Shown in pieces: positions 1 to 11,958 of a stretch of 64,000 bases of DNA. Source of the stretch: JACKBK01 sp963707275. GTDB taxonomy: Bacteria; Chloroflexota; Anaerolineae; JAAEKA01. The position numbers and the translations under genes were made by a program. The notes under the pieces were generated by a model. That model saw only the letters and a list, made by a program, of their open reading frames with translations. It was not told the origin of the DNA and ran no database searches. The stretch is taken from the NCBI GenBank assembly GCA_963707275.1, contig CAVPPH010000001.1, positions 682,001 to 746,000 of the forward strand. The letters run 5' to 3'. The stretch's first letter is position 1; every line of letters begins with the position of its first letter.

Positions 1-471
1 GAAGGCAAGCGGCGCGCCAGCACCGAGAACGTAGCCTACATCGTGGCCATGGCCGCTGCGCTGGAACTGGCGCAGGCGGAACGCGCCGGCGAGGCGGCGC
101 GCCTGACCGCGCTGCGCGACCGGCTGATCGAATGCGTGCTGGCGGGTGTGCCAGACTGCTATCTGACCGGCCACCCCACCGAACGGATGGCAAACCATGC
201 CAGCTTCGTGGTGCGCGGCGTAGAGGCGGAGGGGATGCTGATCGGGCTGGATATGGCTGGCATCTGCGCCAGCAGCGGCTCGGCCTGCACCAGTGGCGCG
301 CAGGAACCCAGTCACGTGCTGACCGCGATGGGGGTGTCGAGGCGTGAGGCGGTAGGCCATTTACGTTTGAGCCTGGGCCACAGCAACGACGACGCGCACG
401 TGGACCGGCTGCTGGACGTGTTGCCGTCGCTGGTGGCCCGTCTGCGCGAGATGTCGCCATTTGTAGCCTGA
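1..471 (+). CDS. Cysteine desulfurase (NifS/IscS type), C-terminal part
   Basis: Only the last 156 codons are in the window; the gene begins upstream. The visible part opens with the RRASTENV motif of PLP-dependent class V aminotransferases and has the loop with the persulfide-forming cysteine (SSGSACTSG, Cys codon at 286). The family strips sulfur from cysteine and passes it to acceptors for Fe-S clusters or thiolated tRNA. The stop lies 24 bases before the mnmA ATG, so the two are probably co-transcribed, with this enzyme supplying the sulfur that MnmA places on tRNA. IscS versus NifS cannot be settled without the N-terminal half. Confidence 0.9.
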   Translation, partial: EGKRRASTENVAYIVAMAAALELAQAERAGEAARLTALRDRLIECVLAGVPDCYLTGHPTERMANHASFVVRGVEAEGMLIGLDMAGICASSGSACTSGAQEPSHVLTAMGVSRREAVGHLRLSLGHSNDDAHVDRLLDVLPSLVARLREMSPFVA

Positions 472-495
472 TACGAGATTGATCGAGTGAGGAAG

Positions 496-1666
496 ATGAC
501 AGAGAACAAGAAGCGTGTGGTAGTCGCCATGAGCGGCGGGGTGGATAGCTCGCTGGCGGCTGCGCTGCTGGTCGAACAGGGCTACGAGGTCGCTGGCGTG
601 ATGATGCGGCTCTGGTCGGAGGTGTCTGAGGGAGTCGCCAGCGCCAACAAGTGCTGCTCGCTGGATGCCGTCGACGACGCGCGCCGGGTGGCCGATCAAC
701 TGGGCATCCCGTTCTATCTGATCAACGTCGAGCAGCCGTTTAAGCAGCGCGTGGTGGACTTCACCATCGACCGCTACCTGGCCGGCGAGACGCCCAATCC
801 CTGCGTCCAGTGCAACCGCCACATCCGCTTCGATTACCTCTACAACTACGCGCTCAGCCTCGGCGCGGACTTCCTGGCGACGGGACATTATGCGCGTGTG
901 CGCGCCTCGGAGGAAGGTACTCAGTATCCAGTATCCATTAGACCGTTTTCGGACAACGAGTTTGACTCGCGACCGTTCACTGACAACTGTTCACTGTTTA
1001 CTGGTCACTGGTCACTGCTCACCGGCGTGGACGCGGCCAAGGATCAGAGCTACGTGTTGCACATCCTGACGCAGGAGAAGCTGGCGCGGGTGCTCTTTCC
1101 GGTCGGGGAGTATGCCAAGCCGGAGGTGCGGCGCATGGCGGCCGAACGCGGCCTTGCCGGTCGCCAGCCGTCACGACAGCCAGGACCTCTGCTTCCTGGC
1201 CGACGGCGATTATCGACGTTTTTTGCGCGACTGGTCGCCGGAGGGCAGTATCGAGCCGGGTCCGATGGTCGATTCGGCCGGCAAGGTGCTGGGGCAGCAT
1301 GCGGGCCTGCCGTTCTACACGGTCGGCCAGCGCAAGGGACTTGGCGTTGCCGCGCCTGAGCCGCTGTTTGTATTGCGGCTGGAGCCGGCCGGCAACCGGC
1401 TGGTGGTCGGGCCCGCCGGTGAGTTGGGGCGCAGCCAGCTTGTTGCGCGCGACGTGACCTGGATCGCCGGCCAGCCGCCCGCGCCAACCTTCCGCGCGCA
1501 GGTCAAGATCCGCTACAAGGCAACCCCCGCGTCGGCGACGGTCGAAGTCGATGGCGCCGATGAGGTGTCAGTGCGCTTCGACGCGCCGCTACGCGACATC
1601 ACACCCGGCCAGGCGGCCGTCTTCTATGATGGGGATATCTGTCTCGGGGGCGGGCTGATCCGGTGA
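496..1666 (+). CDS. mnmA: tRNA-specific 2-thiouridylase MnmA (frameshifted, with inserted tract)
   Basis: MnmA adenylates and thiolates U34 of Lys, Glu and Gln tRNAs. Visible are the PP-loop (AMSGGVDSS), the catalytic cysteine in NPCVQCN, ATGHYARV, GVDAAKDQSY and, in the next frame, DSQDLCFL with the second cysteine. The frame moves by one base at about 1150-1156: reading CTTG as CTG restores GLPVASRHDSQD. Between ATGHYARV and GVDAAKDQSY there are about 35 residues that do not look like MnmA (see the tract at 915-1020). I chose ATG 496 because the family starts just before the PP-loop; GTG 487 is also in frame. It follows the desulfurase by 24 bases. Confidence 0.9.
915..1020 (+). repeat. Simple-sequence tract inserted in frame within mnmA
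   Basis: This stretch is AT-richer than its surroundings and built from degenerate short repeats such as TTCACTG and GGTCACTGG. It encodes residues like CSLFTGHWSLLTG that have no counterpart in the conserved parts of MnmA. Length is a multiple of three within the resolution available, so the frame is kept through it. Similar low-complexity text occurs after the gene (1670-1720). Confidence 0.6.
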
Positions 1667-1872
1667 TCGGTAACCAGTAGTCAGTCCCCCTGTCCTCAGC
1701 CCCAGTCCCCAACATCCAGTGATTTCTCTGACAATTTTGTGGGAAGCGGGCGCATCCAATGCAAACCCACCGTGTTACAACAGGTGCATGCAAACCCGCG
1801 CGCACTCGCTGTAGTGTCTGGGGCTGCGATAAAACTCCCGAAACAAGCAAAACCACAATTGGAGCAACTCTG

Positions 1873-3129
1873 ATGAAGCAGAATGGGCATTTGCCACGCG
1901 TTGTTATTACTGGTATTGGCGCGGTTACACCACTTGGTCATACCTGGCCTGAGACCTGGACAAACATGGTTGCCGGTAAGTCGTCCGGCCAGCGGATCAC
2001 GCATTTCGACCCGACCGGTTTCCCGACGGAGTTCGCTTGCTCCGTGCACGATTTCGATTCGCTAGCCTATTTTAGCGCCAAGGAAGCAAAGCGCTTGGCC
2101 GCGGTCACGCAGTACGCATTTGCGTCTACGGCACAGGCGTTGGAGCAGTCAGGACTGGATTTGGAGCAATGTGATTTGGATCGGGTTGGAATCGAAATGG
2201 GTAGCGCGTTTGGTGGACTGGACGTTCTGCAGGAACAGCAGTTCATACTGCGCGACAAGGGGCCGCGGCGGATCAACCCAGCTGTTGGGCCGGCTGTGCT
2301 GATCAGCACGACGCCTTGCTATATTGCCATTCGTCTGGGCATCACAGGGCCGATCGACTCGCGCATGACGGCCTGCGCCACCGGCATCTCATCGCTGGGT
2401 GAAGCAGCCTATCGCTTGCAGCGCGGCGAGGTCGACGTGATGCTGGCTGGCGGCACCGATGCCTTCCAGACCCCGTTGATGCTGGCGGCGTTCAGCCGGC
2501 TGGGAGCCATGTCAACGCGCAACGACGACCCTGAGACTGCCTGCCGGCCCTTCTGCAACACGCGCGACGGGATGATCCTGGGCGAGGGCGCCGTGGTCAT
2601 GGTGCTCGAAACTGAGGCCCACGCTCTGGAGCGCGGCGCCACCATTCTGGCTGAGATCGGCGGCTACGGGCTGACCTCCGATGCGTACAATCTGGCTGCG
2701 CCCGATCCTTCCGGCAGAGGCTCGGCCAGGGCCATGAAGCTTGCCATGAATCAGGCGCATATCGAAGGTGAGGATGTGGACTACATCTGCGCCCACGGCA
2801 CCGGCACGCGACTCAACGACTCGTCGGAGACGGCGGCGATCAAGATCGCGCTGGGCGAGGCAGCCTATGACACCCGTGTCAGCTCCGTTAAGTCGATGGT
2901 GGGTCACATGATGGGCGCTGCCGGCACAGTTTCGGCAGCCGCCATCGTAGGAGCCATCCAGGACAGCGTGGTGCCGCCGACCATCAACTATTACGAGCCT
3001 GATCCAACGTGTGATCTCAACTACGTGCCCAACAAAGCTGAGGCGCGCCGCGTCGACGTGGGCATGTGCAGCGCGTTTGGTTTTGGCGGGCAGAACGCGA
3101 GCATGGTCGTCCGACGCTTCGTCGAATAG
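1873..3129 (+). CDS. fabF: Beta-ketoacyl-ACP synthase II (KAS II)
   Basis: FabF condenses malonyl-ACP with a growing acyl-ACP in fatty acid elongation. From ATG 1873 the protein is 418 residues, the normal size, with the Cys-His-His triad at Cys168 (TACATGIS), His308 (HGTGT) and His345 (SMVGHMMGAAG), close to the E. coli FabF numbering. GGAG at 1861-1864 gives an 8-base spacing to the ATG; an upstream in-frame ATG at 1759 would add 38 unlike residues and is rejected. It stands alone, about 200 bases after mnmA, without other fab genes, so it may serve elongation or a specialised lipid. The frame is intact. Confidence 0.95.
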   Translation: MKQNGHLPRVVITGIGAVTPLGHTWPETWTNMVAGKSSGQRITHFDPTGFPTEFACSVHDFDSLAYFSAKEAKRLAAVTQYAFASTAQALEQSGLDLEQCDLDRVGIEMGSAFGGLDVLQEQQFILRDKGPRRINPAVGPAVLISTTPCYIAIRLGITGPIDSRMTACATGISSLGEAAYRLQRGEVDVMLAGGTDAFQTPLMLAAFSRLGAMSTRNDDPETACRPFCNTRDGMILGEGAVVMVLETEAHALERGATILAEIGGYGLTSDAYNLAAPDPSGRGSARAMKLAMNQAHIEGEDVDYICAHGTGTRLNDSSETAAIKIALGEAAYDTRVSSVKSMVGHMMGAAGTVSAAAIVGAIQDSVVPPTINYYEPDPTCDLNYVPNKAEARRVDVGMCSAFGFGGQNASMVVRRFVE

Positions 3130-3173
3130 GACGTTTTCTCGGCCCATCAGCAGGGGCGTTCATCCCATACAGG

Positions 3174-3252
3174 GTAGGGGCGGGGTCACCCCGCCCGCTT
3201 CCACGCCACGACAGATGTCCGCCAGAAACGGGCGGGGTGACCCCGCCCCTAC
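3174..3252. repeat. Perfect 24-bp inverted repeat (REP-like palindrome)
   Basis: Arms 3174-3197 and 3229-3252 are exact reverse complements, starting GTAGGGGCGGGGTC, with 31 bases between them. Each arm is itself nearly palindromic around GGGGTCACCCC. It sits between fabF and the promoter of the next gene and has no T-run, so it looks more like a dispersed palindromic repeat than a terminator. Confidence 0.85.
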
Positions 3253-3288
3253 GTGTTCGCTGCTGGGGAACAACGCATGCTGCGGTTC

Positions 3289-3317
3289 TTGTCAGCGCAC
3301 CTTTCCTGTGCTAAACT
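3289..3317 (+). promoter_or_regulatory. Sigma-70-like promoter
   Basis: TTGTCA at 3289-3294 and TAAACT at 3312-3317 are separated by 17 bases; the TGTG just before the -10 resembles an extended -10. It lies about 95 bases upstream of the surface-protein gene at 3414. Confidence 0.5.
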
Positions 3318-3413
3318 AGCAACATATGTGGGCAGGCGTCCACCGGATGGCCTGCCTGCTTTGTTGTTTTGGTGCGCCGATACTTTCACCGCAATTCTCA
3401 GACGGAGGCATGT

Positions 3414-4208
3414 ATGGGACGTGGCGTGCAGCGCCCTCCTCGTTTGATATCGTGGGCAATGACTGCCGTTGCCGTGCTGATGGTTGGCGCGGCGTTACTG
3501 ATTCCAGTGGCGTCGGTGCTGGCGGCTCCGCCGCGGCAGGGCGCTGTGGCTGTCATCAACTCGCCGGCCGGCGGCTCGACCGTTACCGGTGTGGTTCCGG
3601 TCAGCGGCTCTGCCTTGCATCCGGAGTTCGACCGGTACGAGTTGTATTACACCGTTGAGCCGGGTGAAAACTGGGTGTTCATCGGCGAGCCAGGCCGCCA
3701 GCAGGTTAACAACGGTTTCCTCGGCAACTGGAACACCGGTGGGCTGCCGGACGGCAACTACAGCCTACGGCTGCGGGTCGTGCGGCGCGATGGCAACTAC
3801 GACGAGGGCTACGCGCGCAATGTGGTCGTTGCCAACACGACGCCGCCCACACCAACGCCTGAGCCAACCGCGACGCCCGGTGAGATTGCGCCGCTGCCTC
3901 AGCCCGTGGACGCGGTGGTGACGCCGACTTCTGAAGCGACGCCCACGCCGGTCAGCGTCGAACAGCCGGAAATACCGACGCCCACGCCGCGGCCGTCACC
4001 GACGGCGACCCCTGAGGCCAACCAGGTCGCAGTGGTTGCCGAGGAAGATAGCGGCAGCGGCTCGCTGACCAGCGCGGTGGACACCGCTTCGCTGCGTGCA
4101 TCTTTCGTGCGCGGCATTACGATTGCCGGCGCAGTTTTTCTGGCGGCGGGCGCGTTCTTCGGCATTCGCCGGTTGCTAACCTGGATCTGGTACTTGATCG
4201 CGCCGTAA
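3414..4208 (+). CDS. Secreted Ig-like protein with Thr-Pro stalk and C-terminal membrane anchor
   Basis: A 264-residue protein with a hydrophobic signal segment (about residues 14-38), a beta-rich module starting INSPAGGSTVTG that resembles bacterial Ig-like domains, a long linker rich in Thr, Pro and Glu (about 140-205), and one hydrophobic segment near the C-terminus (ITIAGAVFLAAGAFFG). Such a layout puts the folded domain outside the cell on a flexible stalk. ATG 3414 is preceded by ACGGAGG; a longer in-frame start at 3369 is less likely. No enzymatic motif is seen. Exact role unknown. Confidence 0.75.
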   Translation: MGRGVQRPPRLISWAMTAVAVLMVGAALLIPVASVLAAPPRQGAVAVINSPAGGSTVTGVVPVSGSALHPEFDRYELYYTVEPGENWVFIGEPGRQQVNNGFLGNWNTGGLPDGNYSLRLRVVRRDGNYDEGYARNVVVANTTPPTPTPEPTATPGEIAPLPQPVDAVVTPTSEATPTPVSVEQPEIPTPTPRPSPTATPEANQVAVVAEEDSGSGSLTSAVDTASLRASFVRGITIAGAVFLAAGAFFGIRRLLTWIWYLIAP

Positions 4209-4235
4209 GGCGGTTTGCGCCAGCATTTCTTCCAC

Positions 4236-4260
4236 GGGGCCGATCGACAAGATTGGCCCC
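4236..4260 (+). other. Short hairpin between the surface protein and pth
   Basis: GGGGCCGATC (4236-4245) pairs with GATTGGCCCC (4251-4260) with one G-U pair and a 5-base loop. There is no T-run after it, so it may be a weak attenuator or an mRNA stabiliser rather than a full terminator. Confidence 0.45.
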
Positions 4261-4278
4261 GCCTTGCGATTCCGAAGC

Positions 4279-4947
4279 ATGGACCTCTTTTCTCGTCTGC
4301 GACGCATCCAGCACGACACGCCACCAAGCGATAGCGATATGAAGATGATCGTCGGCCTGGGCAATCCGGGCGCGGGTTACAAGAAAAATCGACATAACAT
4401 CGGTTTTCAGTGCGTTGATCTGCTGGCCGAGCGCCACGGATTGAAGTTCGACGTCAAGCGCGGCAAGGCGGTGGCGGCCGTCGGCGCGCTGCAATTGCTG
4501 TCGGGACCCGTGCGTGTCGTGCTGGTCAAACCGCTGGCGTTTATGAACGTCTCCGGCCCCAGTGTGCAGTCGCTGTTGCAGTTTTACAAGATCGAGCTGA
4601 GCGACTTGCTGGTGCTCTACGACGATCTTGACCTGCCGCTGGGCACGATCCGGCTGCGGGCGTCCGGTGGCGCGGGCGGCCACAACGGCATGAAGTCAAT
4701 TATCCAGAGCGTGGGTAGCAACGAGTTCGCCCGCCTGCGGATTGGCATCGACCGCCCGCCCGGGCGCATGGACCCGGCGGCGTACGTCTTGCAGGACTTC
4801 TCGCCGCAGCAGGAAGCGGCGCTGGAGACGACGCGCCCCGAGGTCGTTGATGCCTGCGAGCATTGGCTGGTGAACGACATCACGTCCGCGATGAATACCT
4901 TCAACGCTCGCGGCACGGCTGAGCCAACGCAAGAAACCTCCAAGTAA
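4279..4947 (+). CDS. pth: Peptidyl-tRNA hydrolase
   Basis: Pth frees tRNA from peptidyl-tRNA that has dropped off ribosomes. The sequence shows VGLGNPG, the catalytic-histidine motif NRHNIGF, FMNVSG, DDLDLPLG and GGHNGMKS, in the usual order. From ATG 4279 there is a 20-residue leader before the conserved MKMIVGLGNPG; ATG 4339 would give the minimal form, and neither has a clear ribosome site. It is followed after 9 bases by mfd, a pairing also common in Firmicutes (pth-mfd). Frame intact. Confidence 0.93.
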   Translation: MDLFSRLRRIQHDTPPSDSDMKMIVGLGNPGAGYKKNRHNIGFQCVDLLAERHGLKFDVKRGKAVAAVGALQLLSGPVRVVLVKPLAFMNVSGPSVQSLLQFYKIELSDLLVLYDDLDLPLGTIRLRASGGAGGHNGMKSIIQSVGSNEFARLRIGIDRPPGRMDPAAYVLQDFSPQQEAALETTRPEVVDACEHWLVNDITSAMNTFNARGTAEPTQETSK

Positions 4948-4956
4948 GGAACGCCT

Positions 4957-8580
<3,624 letters not shown>

Positions 8581-8649
8581 AGTTGGTGCAGCACGGCGTC
8601 TGGACCACGGAGGAGCGAAGGACACGAAGCGCGTAGCAGGACCGGCTAC

Positions 8650-9500
8650 ACGATCGCAGCCCGTCGCCTTCGTAGTAGCTGGTGTATGCGGTTCCCTCGC
8701 GCTCGTAGATGAGGATCACGCCAGGACGAACCCAACCAGGCAACGAATACCGGAGTCCGGCTGGCAGTAGGGCTGCTGGTAGAACCGTGCATCCTCGGTC
8801 CATTCGCCAGGGACGCGCATCGTGAAGGTCGGCGCGTCCCATGTCTGCCATTCCGTCTCCTCTGGCACAGACCAAGGAATAGCGCGCAGGTTCTCGGCTG
8901 TCATCCGCGTCGTGGCGCAGTCGGTAGAGACGTTGATGACCGACGAGCGGCTACCAACATCCGCGGTCGGATCAGATGTCGCCAGGATACAGACCGCCCC
9001 CCGGGCCGCCAGAAGAGCAGAAAGGCAGCCTGACCGCCAAACCGTGTTTCTGACGCCCAAAGACGCTCGAACAACACCCAGTCGGGTTCGGCCAACTGGC
9101 TTAGATAGAATGCCTCAACCCTGTCCAGCGATGCCGTGCTCTCCAGCACCACGAACGTGTCCTCTTCAGCCACTATGACGGCACCAGGAGGTCCAAGGGG
9201 CAAATCCCGCCAATAATCCACTTTCAGGATGGCAGTAGCGGTGGATGTGCCTGTCACAGCAACGGTTGTTTGAGGCGATGCTTGTGCAATGGCGCTTGGG
9301 ATCAAGGTCGCCGTGTCCGCTGAGTCAACACTGGTAGCGACTAACGACGGCAATCAAGTCACTGTCGCCGTTGCGATTTCTGCATTATCCGCAACCGGTG
9401 TGCCAGCAGGGGACAGGATCGACGACCCGACAGGTGGCGCCGCACAAGCGACGAGCAACGCAAGGGAAGAAATGCTCAGCAATCGAGCGACTATACGCAT
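8650..9500 (-). pseudogene. Predicted lipoprotein, interrupted (in-frame TGA and frameshifts)
   Basis: From ATG 9500 there is a lipoprotein signal (SLALLVACAA, lipobox LVAC), then a Ser/Thr/Ala-rich stretch. The frame has a TGA at 9356-9354, continues in the same frame (LKVDYWRDLPLGPP... AAFLLFWRPGG), shifts by two at a run of six C (8997-9002), then continues as CILATSDPTADVG... MRVPGEWTEDARFYQQ, and shifts again near 8745 to a segment ending about LIYEREGTAYTSYYEGDG. Because all parts read as one protein, I treat it as a single gene that is broken or mis-sequenced. The 3' end is approximate. The family is not recognised. Confidence 0.55.
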
Positions 9501-9504
9501 CGGG

Positions 9505-9855
9505 TCACCTTGTGGTCGACAATTCTACGGCCGGCATACCACTACAGTTGGTCATACGATTATCGATCTCCTCCAGAATCTGTTCCAGATTGCCATATGT
9601 CATATAGTCTGGTGATATCCATGTGGCAAAAGTGGAAAGGTGTGTGCCATATTGCCCCATGGCGATACAGAGATTGAAAACCTGGGCATGACCGTCAATC
9701 TCAGCACAAGAAAGACGAAATTGATCAGCAACAGGACTCACGTACGAGAAGCCAGCCGGAGTCTCCCAAGGTGTCAGCCGGCTGGCGCTAAAATACGTTT
9801 CTGGCTGCTGACGGTTGAACTCTCTTGCCGCCTGTCGTTCGGTCTTGTATCTGCA
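9505..9855 (-). CDS. Uncharacterised small protein upstream of the lipoprotein
   Basis: An open frame of 116 codons with no clear start (GTG 9741 would give 78 residues); the upstream part still reads like protein (RLTPWETPAGFSYVSPV). It ends 4 bases before the lipoprotein ATG, so the two could form one unit. No motif is recognised. Its 5' end overlaps an opposite-strand frame at 9815-10009 and only one of the two may be real. Confidence 0.4.
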   Translation of the reverse strand, partial: CRYKTERQAAREFNRQQPETYFSASRLTPWETPAGFSYVSPVADQFRLSCAEIDGHAQVFNLCIAMGQYGTHLSTFATWISPDYMTYGNLEQILEEIDNRMTNCSGMPAVELSTTR

Positions 9856-10009
9856 CTATGACAGCGCCGTTGATACCGAGCATGGGTCCGGGGATCACTG
9901 GATATTGATGGCTGTTTTGGACAAATATGGATTTCGCACCAATAGCCCAATCAAGGCTGTTGAGTTGGCTGAGGAGATCATGACGCTATGGCACCGGCTC
10001 CACAAGTAG
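9815..10009 (+). CDS. Small open frame preceding the 9988 gene (doubtful)
   Basis: A 64-codon frame whose second half (LDKYGFRTNSPIKAVELAEE) looks like genuine helical protein sequence. It overlaps the next gene by 22 bases, as translationally coupled pairs do. Codon use is less GC-biased than in neighbouring genes. A shorter start at ATG 9908 is possible. Function unknown. Confidence 0.4.
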   Translation: MNSLAACRSVLYLHYDSAVDTEHGSGDHWILMAVLDKYGFRTNSPIKAVELAEEIMTLWHRLHK

Positions 10010-10287
10010 GACAGATTATCCGATTACGATCCTGGCACGGCGTGGTGTTGGACGTATTCACCAACGAAGCCGGCAGGACCGTGTTGCGCGTCCAGACAGT
10101 GCGCAACGTCTTTCGGCGCTTGAATCCGGAGTTTATCGAGTTCGATTTGGCGCCGGACGCCATCGAAGCCGCCAGCCTGGAAGACCTGGAGGCCGAAGTG
10201 GCCAGCTACCAAGCTGTGTTGCAGCAGTCGATTCAGGACCTGGTGGGCCAGGCGACGAGCAATGGTACGTCCAGGCGAGAATCGTGA
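9988..10287 (+). CDS. Uncharacterised 99-residue protein
   Basis: The N-terminal half (GQIIRLRSWHGVVLDVFTNE, then alternating strands) suggests a small beta-barrel such as an SH3-like fold; the C-terminal third is helical (EDLEAEVASYQAVLQQSIQ). No signal peptide or membrane segment is seen. It ends just before the inverted repeat at 10345 and converges on the glycosyltransferase gene. I do not recognise a named family. Confidence 0.6.
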   Translation: MAPAPQVGQIIRLRSWHGVVLDVFTNEAGRTVLRVQTVRNVFRRLNPEFIEFDLAPDAIEAASLEDLEAEVASYQAVLQQSIQDLVGQATSNGTSRRES

Positions 10288-10344
10288 GCAATCTTCCAAA
10301 ATAGTCGTTGCATTCGCCGGAAATTCGTGGTAGAATGTGGCTGT

Positions 10345-10392
10345 AAACGCCGTCTCGCGGTCTACTTCCCCCCAACCAGCGAGGCGGCGTTT
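10345..10392. terminator. Bidirectional hairpin between convergent genes
   Basis: AAACGCCGTCTCGC (10345-10358) pairs with GCGAGGCGGCGTTT (10379-10392) with one mismatch; the A and T ends give a short T-run on both strands. Its position between two convergent genes fits a shared terminator. Confidence 0.7.
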
Positions 10393-11958
10393 CTGTGCGC
10401 CCGGCTCAAACGTGTAGCGCACGACCCGCACCCGGTTGAACTGCTGATCCTCGCCGCGTACGCCGGTCTCCTCCAGCCACTCGTTTACCAACCCAGCTTC
10501 ATCCCAGAGCGCTTCCTCCGACAACACGATCCACGCGGCCTGCCGCGCCATCCAGCGCCTGCTCCATCTCCTGCGCCACCTGTTCAGCGGTCAGTCTGTT
10601 GTTGGTGTACGATCCATCGATCGCGTCCGGCTGCGGGCCGGCGTAGTACTCGAAGGTGTGGCGGATGTAGGGCATCTGGAAGACGAGGCGATCTTCGGGT
10701 TGTCGGTGCGCCTGCACGTAGGCCGCGGCCGCGCGCGATATCGGCCTTGATCGGGTCGTGGCTCTGCCGCCAGACGCCTGTGCCGCTCAACGCCAGCAGA
10801 CCGGCCAGCGCGATCCAGCCCAGCGGCCGCCAGACAATTCGCAGGCCCGCCACCCCTTGCGCCAGCAAAATCGCAAAGGCCGGCGCGATCCAGATCACGT
10901 AGCGGTCGGTGTAGAGCGGCTTGCTGAGCGACAGCAGGAAGAGCGCAGCCGGCGGCAACAACAGCCAGACCAGCAGCATGGCCGAGGGGCGCAGACGCTG
11001 CCAGCGTCCCGCCACCGCGGCAGACACGTCCAGGTCACTGCCAGCATCCGCCGCCGGCTGCCGGCTGGAAAATGCGACGCCGGCCAGGATCAGAAAGAGC
11101 GCCGGCGTGATCAGCCACGGGTTGGTCAGACACGCCCAGCCCGCGCAGGTAGCCCGATGCCAGGCCCGATGTCAGCTCGCTCAGCGGGACGAAGGGGTGC
11201 CCGGTCTGAAAATCGGGGTTCAGCAGCAGTGTGAGCTGCCACCAGCCCGCCAGCCGGAAAAAGGGGATCAGCGGCAGCAGCAGCACCAGCGCCAGCGCCA
11301 GCCAGCGGCGGCGATAGCGCGGCCAGAGCAGTGCCAGCCAGACGACGTTGACCGCCACCAGCAGCAGCGCCAGCACATGCGTCAACGCCAGCGCAGCCAA
11401 CAGCGCCAGGTAGACCAGCCACTGCCACCAGCGTCCCGCCTCCACCGCCCGCAGGAAGGCGAGACAGGCCGCCAGCGCCAGCGCCGCCAGCACGGCGTAC
11501 ATCTTGCCCTCCTGGCTGTACCAGACCAGATAGGGGCCGGTCGCGACCAACAGCGCGGCGATCAGCGGCACGTTACGCAGCGTCAGGCCGTGTGGAAATT
11601 GCCACGACCCGCCGCTGCCGATGGCCACCAGCCGGCATGCCAGCATGTAGGTCAGCGGCACGGCCAGCACGCCCGCCAGCACCGCCTGGTAGCGCAGCGC
11701 AAACTCACTCTGTCCCGCGACAGCCAGCCAGGGGCGCAGCGCGGCAAAAAAGAGCGGGCCGTTCTCGCCGGGCTTGGTGAACATCCGCAGTAGCTCCGGC
11801 AGGGCGCGCGAGGCAAAGCGGACCGAGTCGACCTCGTCCCGCCAGAGGCTTTGGAAGGTCAGGTGGTAGACGCGCAACCCGAAGGCCAGCAGGCTCAGCA
11901 GCAGCAGCGCCGCCCGGTCGTTGCCGCTGACGGGACGGTCGCGGCTAGTCGATGTCAT
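10362..11958 (-). CDS. Membrane glycosyltransferase, GT39/ArnT-like (frameshifted)
   Basis: Starts at ATG 11958, overlapping the upstream gene by 14 bases. The N-terminus has the first luminal loop typical of GT-C mannosyltransferase-like enzymes, with the acidic motif SLWRDEVDSVRFA, a later GPLFF motif and about ten hydrophobic helices. Such enzymes move a sugar from a polyprenyl-phosphate donor to lipid or protein acceptors outside the membrane. Three one-base insertions (between 11030 and 11130, near 10740 and near 10540) split the C-terminal half. The stop at 10364-10362 needs a fourth; without it the frame runs antisense through the next gene. Confidence 0.7.

Noticed and set aside
9354..9356. 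Selenocysteine or recoded TGA in the lipoprotein
   Set aside because: No SECIS-like hairpin nearby and other frameshifts in the same gene; a broken gene or error is simpler.
10024..10345. Extension of the GT39 gene through to 10024
   Set aside because: It would overlap the 9988-10287 gene antisense and cross a terminator-like hairpin; a stop at 10362 after one more insertion fits better.
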